Assembly (NCBI GenBank): GCA_036186865.1
Contig: AP025062.1
Location: 27,084,147 to 27,148,146 of the forward strand
Length of the DNA stretch: 64,000 bases
Source: Eustoma russellianum
Taxonomy: Eukaryota; Streptophyta; Magnoliopsida; Gentianales; Gentianaceae
Direction: 5' to 3'
Below the pieces are notes generated by a model. That model saw only the letters and a program-made list of their open reading frames with translations, had not been told where the DNA came from and ran no database searches. Shown piece after piece: positions 57,277 through 64,000 of the stretch (the stretch's first letter is position 1; each line of letters starts with the position of its first letter). The position numbers and the translations under genes are program-made.

Positions 57277-58242
57277 TTACAGCACTTCATTGGCGTCATA
57301 AGCATGGTGCTTTACTTGCTCCACAACTATCTTTTTTCCCAAAGTTGTTGAAGTGGATGAAGCTAGCCGAGATAACGCGTCAGCTCTCTTGTTGGCCGAT
57401 CTGGGGATATGTTCAATGCCGAAGTGCTCAAACGTTTGGCCGAGCTGCAGCACTTTAGCCAAATACTTTTTCATGTTTTTCTCTTTGGCTTCATAATCCT
57501 TGTTGATCTGGGAAACGATCAACTCCGAATCACTTCGGAAAATGATTCGTTCTGCCCCCAACTTTCTTGCGAGGCCTAGTCCTGCTATGAGGGCCTCATA
57601 TTCTGCCTTGTTGTTAGTTGATTCAAAGTCAAAACGCAAGGCATATTGAAATTCTTCTTTGTTGGGGTTGATAATTAGGAGTCCTGCTCCACAACCATCT
57701 TTGGAGGAAGACCTATCCACATATAATGTCCAGTCTGTCGCTGGCTTAACATCTTCCTCCACGGATATCCCTTCAGCCAAGAAGTCTGCTAATGCTTGGG
57801 CTTTGATAGAAGTTCTTGACTTGTACTGGATATCATACTCTGCAATATCTATAGCCCATTTGGCAGCTCGGCCAGATGTGTCTGGCCTTGACAAGATTTG
57901 TTTCAAAGGCTGATCAGTGACCAGGACAATAAGATGAGCTTGCAGGTAAGGCCTGAACTTCCTTGCATCCACTATGAGTGCTAAGACTACCTTCTCAGCA
58001 TTGGGATATCTCACTTCAGGCCCATGTAAGATTTTACTTGCGAAATAGATGGGTGTCTGCACATTATCTTGCTCCCTGAGCAGAACTGCACTTACAGCTT
58101 CTTTACACGTTGATAGGTACAAATAGAGCTCTTTTCCGGGCAGAGGTGAAGTCAACATTGGCACCTCAGCCAGATGGGACTTCAGCTCATCGAAGGCTTT
58201 TTGACATTGATCGTCCCACTGAAAAGCTGTTTTCTTCTTCAA
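57277..58242 (-). CDS. Tat RNase H, two domains in one open frame
   Basis: The open segment holds 321 codons. Residues about 1-155 are the Ty3-type RNase H-like domain (FQWDDQCQKAFDELK, then YFASKILHGPEVRYPNAEK and LADFLAE). Residues about 165-300 are a second, archaeal-type RNase H (WTLYVDRSSSKDGCGAGLL, NNKAEYEALIAGL, IFRSDSELIVSQI, NKRADALSRLAS). One TAG at 58246-58248 separates it from RT in the same frame. The first catalytic Asp of the second domain is present, with Arg replacing the usual Gly after it. Confidence 0.9.
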   Translation of the reverse strand: MKKKTAFQWDDQCQKAFDELKSHLAEVPMLTSPLPGKELYLYLSTCKEAVSAVLLREQDNVQTPIYFASKILHGPEVRYPNAEKVVLALIVDARKFRPYLQAHLIVLVTDQPLKQILSRPDTSGRAAKWAIDIAEYDIQYKSRTSIKAQALADFLAEGISVEEDVKPATDWTLYVDRSSSKDGCGAGLLIINPNKEEFQYALRFDFESTNNKAEYEALIAGLGLARKLGAERIIFRSDSELIVSQINKDYEAKEKNMKKYLAKVLQLGQTFEHFGIEHIPRSANKRADALSRLASSTSTTLGKKIVVEQVKHHAYDANEVL

Positions 58243-58245
58243 GAT

Positions 58246-59028
58246 CTAGAAGAAAGGAAGAGATCTTTCGGCTGACTTGGATAGAAATCTGCTCAGCGGT
58301 GCAATTCGGCCTGTTAACCTCTGCACTTCCTTTACATTCCTAGGGAGATGCATGTTTTGTAAAGCCTCAATTTTAGCAGGGTTTGCGTGCACCCCTACTT
58401 TGGAAACCCTATATCCCAAGAACTTCCCAGTGCGTACCCCAAAGGTGCACTTCTTCAGATTTAGTCTTATGTGTGAGTCTCTCAGCACAGTGAAGACTTC
58501 CCTTAAGTTCTGAATATACTTATCAAGAGACCTGCTCTTGATAAGCATATCATCAATGTAAACTTCCATAATCTGGCCAATTTGTTCACTGAACAAAGAA
58601 TTGACCAGACGCTGATAGGTGGCCCCAGCATTCTTCAACCCAAATGACATAGTTACATAACAATAAGTACCTGACTCTGTTATGAAAGAAGTTTTCTCTT
58701 GATCTTCTATTGCCATGATGATCTGATGATAGCCTTTAAAGGCATCCAAGAAATCGAAGATCTCATGCCCAAGTGTTGAATCCACTAACCTATCAATTTT
58801 TGGAAGTGGGTAACAATCTTTTGGACATACTTTGTTGAGATCGGTGTAGTCTATACACATTCTCCAAGATTCATCCTTCTTGGGGACCACCACTGGATTA
58901 GCCAACCAGATTGGATAAAGCACTTCAACAATGAATTTTACAGCCAATAACTTCTTGACTTCCTCTTCAATGACTTTATTCTTTTCTGGAGCGAAATTAC
59001 GCTTCTTTTGCTTTACTGGCTTTGCCAA
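58246..59028 (-). pseudogene. Tat reverse transcriptase
   Basis: The open frame has FAPEKNKVIEEEVKKLL, WRMCIDYTDLNKVCPKDCYP, FLDAFKGYHQI, TYCYVTMSFGLKNAGATYQ and the catalytic VYIDDMLIKS, ending in the thumb region (ERSLPFF). All core motifs are present. It is bounded by in-frame stops: TAA at 59044-59046 upstream and TAG at 58246-58248 downstream. One long pol has thus been cut by point mutations. Confidence 0.92.
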
Positions 59029-59043
59029 AGGATCAACATTCAG

Positions 59044-59786
59044 TTAATGCTCAGCCAGATGTGAAGGAATCCCAGGCATATCTTCGGCAGTCCATACGAA
59101 GATAATTGCAAATTCTCTCAGCAGAACCTGCAGCTGAGCTAGCAATTCGGACGGCATCCATGTGCCAATCTTTATGACATTTTCAGGTCGGCTAGGATCA
59201 AGGATGAAGTCTAGCACTGCATCATCTGACTGCAAGTGTTCTTCATCTGAAGGTATAAGTTCATCAAGGATGACTTGTTGAAGTGCTTCATTTCCTTTGG
59301 TGGCAATAGCATAGCAACTCTGTGCCACTTGTGTATCACCTTGTATTGTTACCACTCCCCCTGGAGTGGGAAACCTCATGCTGATGTGCAGAGGCGATAC
59401 AATGGCCTCTAATGCCACCAAAGCTGGCCTCCCCAAAATGATGTTATATGCGGACATCTCCTTGATAACCACAAAGTCTATCCATATACATGGATAAGCA
59501 GGGGGTTTGCCAAAATGCAACTGAGTGTGACCAGACCTGCTGGCCGAACTGCAGCTCCAGTGAAACCATATAATGAAGAGGTGACGGGCCTTATCAGAGA
59601 ATCGGAAGACCAAGTGAACTGCAGCTCCAGTGAAACATTCACGGCACTGCCGGTATCCATATAGACACGTCGGACCTCCACAATTTTATCAGGAGCTAAG
59701 TGTATACACATGTCTATCACTAAACCTGTGCTGTTGGAGTCCATTGGAATGGGATCTTGTGGCCCATAATTCAACTCCTTTGCCAT
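59044..59786 (-). pseudogene. Tat protease, frameshifted, with a duplicated 20-bp patch
   Basis: The segment 59786-59478 contains VYMDTGSAVNV, the aspartic protease site. The next frame (59613-59044) contains IDFVVIKEMSAYNIILGRPAL, a usual post-protease box, and goes on to RT. The frames join through a frameshift. AACTGCAGCTCCAGTGAAAC occurs at both 59547-59566 and 59617-59636, and the second copy replaces the normal residues after the active site. Confidence 0.85.
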
Positions 59787-59840
59787 CTTGGCTCTTTTAG
59801 ATGGCGGACCTGATGAAGTTCCTGAGGAACTGGGTTCACC

Positions 59841-61403
59841 TCAGCTTGCGAAAGGTGTAGAGATGGTATAAATAATGGTATTGACCTGGGGCCGACCTAC
59901 AGCCCCATGCCTTCCTTGCTCCTCATCGTCGTCAGTCCTGCGATGCCGAGGTGGGGACTCTGTTCGGCATTTGTCCTTCTGAGGGTCTTTGTGAAAATCC
60001 AACCGGTTGTGCAGGCGTGAACGTGAGTCATAAAATTGCTTTAAGTGACCCATCAGTTGCTTGATAGCTTGAGCTAGTTGCCTGCAGTCCTCTGTGTCAT
60101 GCCTGATATCTCTGTGATATCGGAAATAGAGTTTTGGGTTTCTTTTTCCCCTAGGCCCATTCAGAGGTTTTGGATCAACCCTCAGACCGTCTTTCTCCAT
60201 AACGGCCAAAATATAATCTTTTGAGTTCAATAGGGGTAAGCCCTCCTTACCACCTTTGCCTTTTCCACCCATGCGATCGAACGCACTGCGCCGATCACGG
60301 TCTTTTCCTTCATTGCGCCGATCCTCCTTTTTGGAACTGGATCGGTTCTCTTGCCGAGCTCCTTGCTCGGCTTTCCTCTTCAATCTGTTTGCCTCTTCAC
60401 CTCGGGCAAACTGGTGAACTTTCTCCAAGCACTCCCTTAAGGTTGTAGGTCCCTCTTCAGCTAGTTGGGAGAAGAGACGACCAGCTCGGAGCCCATTGAT
60501 AAAGGCAGCAGCTTTCACACCCTCATTACTGTCACTGACCTGCAGCGACTCATCTGAAAAGTACTGCATATACTTCAGGACTGACTCATCCAGACCCTGT
60601 CTCAAGGTCATTAAGTGGGATGAGTTCTTCACAAAAGGAGTGCTGGACAAAAACTGCAATTTAAACTTTTGTGACAGCTGCTTGAAGGACTTCACCGATT
60701 TTGATGGGAGTTCTTGGAACCATCTCCTAGCCTTTCCCCATAAATACAACGGGAAAGTTTTGCAGCGCAAAGGGTCTGGAACATTCTTCAAACTCATTGC
60801 AGTTTGAAACTGGAAGAGATGATCCGTTGGGTCTGTTGTCCCATCATAAGTGTCCATCTTTGACACCTTAAAATTGTCTGGTGCCAAATACTCTGCAATA
60901 TCCCAGGAAAAAGGACTTTCCTGGGCTGCTTGCACAAACTCTTGCATGTGCTCTTCGTAATAAGTTCTCGGCCTGCGAAGAACTTCTTCTTCCTTGGGTA
61001 CGCTCTTCAAAGACTTTGACCTTACACTCAGATGCCGTCTGGTCAAAGGTTCTAACTCCACAGTTGGAGCTTTGAAACTGTGTCTTCTAGCATTCGCCAT
61101 AAAACCTCTAGGCGGTCTAGAAGACTGGTTTTGTGATACTTCTTTAGGAGGAAGAGGTGGATCTTCCTCCATATCTTGCACCTCTGGCTGTTTTCCTTTG
61201 AGCTGCTGTACCACAGCCTCGAACATGTCCATGTTCTCTGTGACATATCTTATTGCTTTATCCATATCCTCCCTTGAGATTTCTGGAGTAGGATTAGGTG
61301 ATTCAGGTACCTGAGAAACCTGTTCTGGGATGCCTGAACGTGTAGTAATGCGTCGTGGCTGGTTGGATGACTCACCCAAACCTTCACGACGACCTTTTGC
61401 CAT
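59841..61403 (-). CDS. gag: Tat gag, open over its full length
   Basis: ATG at 61403 lies about 70 nt from the 5' LTR; 520 codons. Retrotransposon gag (capsid) domain at about residues 190-330 with PTDHLFQFQTAMSLKNV, CKTFPLYLWGKARRWFQEL and KAAAFINGLRAG. A charged region with REEANRLKRK-like and Lys/Arg/Asp-rich sequence follows. The nucleocapsid motif near residue 440 reads YFRYHRDIRHDTEDC, where the first cysteine of the usual C-x2-x-H pattern appears lost. It forms particles and binds RNA. The only open gene of the element's sense strand apart from the RNase H segment. Confidence 0.9.
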   Translation of the reverse strand: MAKGRREGLGESSNQPRRITTRSGIPEQVSQVPESPNPTPEISREDMDKAIRYVTENMDMFEAVVQQLKGKQPEVQDMEEDPPLPPKEVSQNQSSRPPRGFMANARRHSFKAPTVELEPLTRRHLSVRSKSLKSVPKEEEVLRRPRTYYEEHMQEFVQAAQESPFSWDIAEYLAPDNFKVSKMDTYDGTTDPTDHLFQFQTAMSLKNVPDPLRCKTFPLYLWGKARRWFQELPSKSVKSFKQLSQKFKLQFLSSTPFVKNSSHLMTLRQGLDESVLKYMQYFSDESLQVSDSNEGVKAAAFINGLRAGRLFSQLAEEGPTTLRECLEKVHQFARGEEANRLKRKAEQGARQENRSSSKKEDRRNEGKDRDRRSAFDRMGGKGKGGKEGLPLLNSKDYILAVMEKDGLRVDPKPLNGPRGKRNPKLYFRYHRDIRHDTEDCRQLAQAIKQLMGHLKQFYDSRSRLHNRLDFHKDPQKDKCRTESPPRHRRTDDDEEQGRHGAVGRPQVNTIIYTISTPFAS

Positions 61404-61454
61404 AGAATGATGTTGGCTGTTTTGAGTTTGAACTTTTTACTCGACTAAGAGACA

Positions 61455-61474
61455 AGAATCCTTCTAGCGTCAAA
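61455..61474 (-). other. candidate primer-binding site of the Tat element
   Basis: Minus strand after the LTR reads TTTGACGCTAGAAGGATTC. A tRNA-complementary site should start here, but I cannot assign the tRNA; it is not the initiator Met type used by the other elements. Confidence 0.4.
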
Positions 61475-62238
61475 TGATGAAGCCGGATCTTCACCAAGGG
61501 TCTAAGATGACCCGAAATACACTCCGTCAGTTGAATGGAATAAGATTGCTGGAATAGCTTCCTGGAAGTCCTGCACAAGGAAGCAGAAATCAGAGGTCCC
61601 GGGGGTGTGACCACGGGTAAAACCCTCCGACGCTGAAGTCAGTTTGGGCCATTCTCACTGAGAATATAATTTTGTATGAAGAGTTTATGAATAATCTCAC
61701 AGTTCTTGACCGAGGAGAAATTTTGTTGTGTTTGCTCTGGATAAAGTGAAGAAAAATGTTTTCGATCCCCTTTTTGGGTCTGCGTTAGCTTGCTTTTGTT
61801 AGTTTTTCTTTGTCCTCTGCTTCTGACAACAGATAAGACGTTTGCTTGGGCCAGTAAGCCTATGGTACTATAGGTCTGCAGATGTGACTAGTAGGTCGAC
61901 TGATGTGACATTGACGTGTACAAGCTGAAGAGTGAGGCATACCTCTTCCTTGAACTGCACTTCTACTTGATGGTCCCACAATTGATAGTAGCATTTCCTC
62001 TTTGCCCAAGTGCAATGTTGACATTGGCCGAAGTGGTCTGAAGCGTAATACTTAGGCCGAAGTTGAGGTTGAAGTTGTGTGCCGAGGTTTAAACCTTGAC
62101 ATATTCTATGATAATAAACGGATGTCATGGGGCACAGCCGAATTATAGTTTAGCCGAGCAGCAATGTATGAATATTGAATTGTGGGAGTTATGCCGTTGA
62201 CTGTTGTTGACTAACAGATGGCTATTTCTGGTTTATCA
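61475..62238 (-). repeat. 5' LTR of the Tat element (764 bp)
   Basis: Full-length LTR, TGATGAAG to TTATCA, next to the target duplication TACGG at 62239-62243. Confidence 0.88.
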
Positions 62239-62243
62239 TACGG

Positions 62244-62985
62244 GAACCTTTTGCAAGCAGAGGATGTAAATTTATGTGGTCATTGAAAATTCATTAGTTC
62301 CGATCATAACAATCTTTCTATACTATGCTACAAATGTTATTTATTCGATTTCTTGTGATTTCATCACTATTTCATCCAAATCTTGTTAGTTTACTAGGGG
62401 CTCATCTTGTTGGTGGGATATCTCAAAATCATATTTCATACTATTCACATAAAAGAAGTATCTCAAAATTATATTTCATACTTTTCACATAAAAGAAGTA
62501 TCTCTGTAAGACATAATTATAAAAAAATAGTACCCCGTTCCTACAACATAATTCATATCCGTAATCATGGTTCGTGCTCATGTAATTATAACACTATCAT
62601 GAGACTAAATTCCTAATTATAACTAAGAGTAAATAATTTTATGAAAAAATCTAACGAATAAAATATAAAACGTCTTCTGAAAGCAGAAAGCACACACTTA
62701 AGAAGATATTTGAATACTTTTTTGCAAAAAAAAAAAAAAGAAATTTGAATTACGATGAGTAGTAAGGTACTGTTTGGAGCGAACAGCTAAAACACATATT
62801 TCAATATATCGTGCAATCTAATAAAGTTTGAACTCAGTTTTTTTCTCTCCCATACTAGTTGCCTTACAAAAAAAAAAAGTAAGTTTTGCATACAATAATA
62901 ACGTTATTTATAAAAATTGATTACTTCATATTAAGTAACTGATTTCAACGATTAGATGGTATCATAATAAATATGTCATATTATT
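62244..62985. other. unassigned AT-rich DNA
   Basis: No gene recognised. A 38-bp segment (TATCTCAAAATTATATTTCA core) is tandemly duplicated at about 62420-62500, and there are A runs near 62726 and 62868. Confidence 0.5.
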
Positions 62986-62987
62986 TA

Positions 62988-63221
62988 CTCCCTCAGTCCC
63001 AATTTGTATGGTCAAACTTACATGCACTTTCAGAAAATATTGTTAACAAACTGATTAATGCCTATACTTCCTACTTTGCAATGAAAAGCAACATTTATTT
63101 TTACAAACTGCTCACAACTAATAAAGATAATATAGTTATTTAAACACTTTTCTTTTAACATTTATATAATTTAGACAAATATTTTAAGATATTATAAAAT
63201 AAAAATGTGGAACCGAGGAAG
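62988..63221. mobile_element. Stowaway MITE (Tc1/mariner-type)
   Basis: Left end CTCCCTCAGTCCCA and right end TGGAACCGAGGAAG are inverted repeats matching the Stowaway consensus CTCCCTCCGTCCC. TA flanks both sides (62986-62987, 63222-63223). 234 bp, AT-rich, non-coding. Confidence 0.9.
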
Positions 63222-63223
63222 TA

Positions 63224-63730
63224 TATTGCTAATTTAATGACTCATCTTTATAGACACACAATTATAATAAAAAATTATTCTATCTCTTTTCAAAGAAAAG
63301 GTTTGAATTTCCAACAAGAATAACCCTCACTAAGGTTTTAAATCAAATTCAAATCCATACCATAATGGATTTGATTCCTAACATTCCGAAGGATTTTATT
63401 CCTAAAATTCCGAATCGTAATTAAATGTCACTACAACAATAATTATACTCAATATATTTCAACAACAACAAAAACTATCGTTAGAATCTAGAGAAGGTGA
63501 GATACATGCAAACAATACATTCATCTCATTATAGAGAACTTGTTTCTAGTGAGACTCCTGTCTGTATATATATTTATATAGATGACATATAACAATAAGA
63601 ATATAATGGGTTAGTATATTAGTGAAATAATATAATTTAAAAAAATTATCTTGTTTAAGGTTAGAAAGTTGTACGGAGAGGAGAGAGAGTAGAAGATCGA
63701 CCAGTGTAGCAGAGTGACGAGTCTTGCTTA
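63224..63730. other. AT-rich DNA upstream of the E2F-type sites
   Basis: No gene recognised. A 71-codon minus frame that begins at a TTG in the E2F sites is not credible. Confidence 0.5.
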
Positions 63731-63732
63731 GA

Positions 63733-63762
63733 TTTCCCGCCAAGAGCGCTTTTCCCGCCAAA
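63733..63762. promoter_or_regulatory. two E2F-type sites
   Basis: TTTCCCGCCAA at 63733-63743 and TTTCCCGCCAAA at 63751-63762 match the plant E2F site TTTSSCGC, 18 bp apart and in the same direction. In plants paired sites of this kind occur in promoters of S-phase genes such as those for DNA replication. GC content rises here, so this may be the promoter edge of a gene beyond the window. Confidence 0.6.
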
Positions 63763-63928
63763 TGAGGTGGACCAGATGGCGGCTAACACACAGTCGCTGA
63801 GAGGGTTAGGATCTATTTACTCCAAATCTCTCATCGCATGTGTCACAGCGCGACACCTGGCAGTAAGGGTGAGTGGTGATGCTAGATGCGAGTCACCCTC
63901 ACCTAGTCTCACCATCTACCTCTGCTGC

Positions 63929-63936
63929 CACGTGTC
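63929..63936. promoter_or_regulatory. G-box / ABRE-like CACGTGTC
   Basis: A CACGTG core within GCCACGTGTC, about 170 bp from the E2F-type sites, consistent with a promoter. Single G-boxes also occur by chance. Confidence 0.4.
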
Positions 63937-64000
63937 TGAAGCGTGGAGTGATGAAAAAGTGGGTGAGATGATCTCATTCCCGGTGAGACACATTGGTCCA

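Larger units (their letters stand above)
41726..62238 (-). mobile_element. Tat-lineage Ty3/Gypsy retrotransposon with antisense ORF; host of a nested Sirevirus
   Basis: Direct repeats beginning TGATGAAGCCGGATC at 41726 and 61475 lie inside TACGG duplications (41721-41725, 62239-62243). On the minus strand it encodes gag, protease, RT, two RNase H domains and integrase (61403 down to about 56000). Between pol and the 3' LTR a + strand ORF with introns lies antisense. Without the nested element (45075-55048) it is about 10.5 kb. Dual RNase H and an antisense extra ORF are known marks of the Tat lineage (Ogre, Retand, Grande relatives). The LTRs differ by about 4-5% by eye plus a deletion, making it the oldest of the paired elements. 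Confidence 0.9.

Noticed and set aside
63546..63761. 71-codon minus ORF at the right edge
   Set aside because: It starts at TTG within the E2F-type sites and runs into AT-rich DNA.

Overview
This window is nuclear DNA of a flowering plant, probably a eudicot (low confidence at that level). It is AT-rich, has long non-coding stretches and microsatellites, and is built almost entirely from plant-type LTR retrotransposons, with a Stowaway MITE and a second foldback MITE. I find no complete host gene. Ten Ns at 22700-22709 mark an assembly gap.

Layout from left to right. (1) 1-3811: the 3' end of a chromovirus-like Ty3/Gypsy element (+) and its LTR. A solo Sirevirus-type LTR with a perfect CACTG target duplication (1312-2648) and a possible SINE sit inside that LTR. 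(2) 4470-8790: remnants of a Tat-type Gypsy gag (-), split by an old Sirevirus-type LTR (4842-7514) and a tiny PBS-to-PPT domain. (3) 10328-10510: a foldback MITE. (4) 10637-29549: a Copia element with 273-bp LTRs and TACAC target duplications. Its pol is decayed. Where gag should lie it carries intron-containing exons of a host RanBP2-type zinc-finger gene. A 12.3-kb Sirevirus-like element (15712-27971, duplication TAAAA, 3040-bp LTRs) is nested in it. (5) 30217-38717: a Gypsy-derived non-autonomous element (LARD-like, duplication CAAAT) with 2.57-kb LTRs. The LTRs hold a palindrome cluster and an array of five 46-nt hairpins whose stems covary. (6) 38723-41720: unassigned DNA with telomere-like repeats. 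(7) 41726-62238: a Tat-lineage Gypsy element (-, duplication TACGG) with gag, protease, RT, two RNase H domains and integrase, plus an antisense, intron-containing extra ORF. That ORF is split by a nested Sirevirus (45075-55043, duplication AATCT) with gag-pol and an env-like ORF. (8) 62244-64000: unique-looking DNA with a Stowaway MITE and, at the right edge, two E2F-type sites and a G-box, which suggests a nearby gene outside the window.

LTR divergence counted by eye orders the insertions. The Tat element is oldest (about 4-5%). The zinc-finger-carrying Copia, the nested Sirevirus at 45075 and the LARD are near 1.3-1.5%. The Sirevirus at 15712 is youngest (about 0.7%). Every nested element is younger than its host. 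The most unusual signals are the covarying hairpin array, the near-identical 20-bp palindromes shared by the LTRs of a Copia and a Gypsy element, and the retrotransposon carrying zinc-finger exons.
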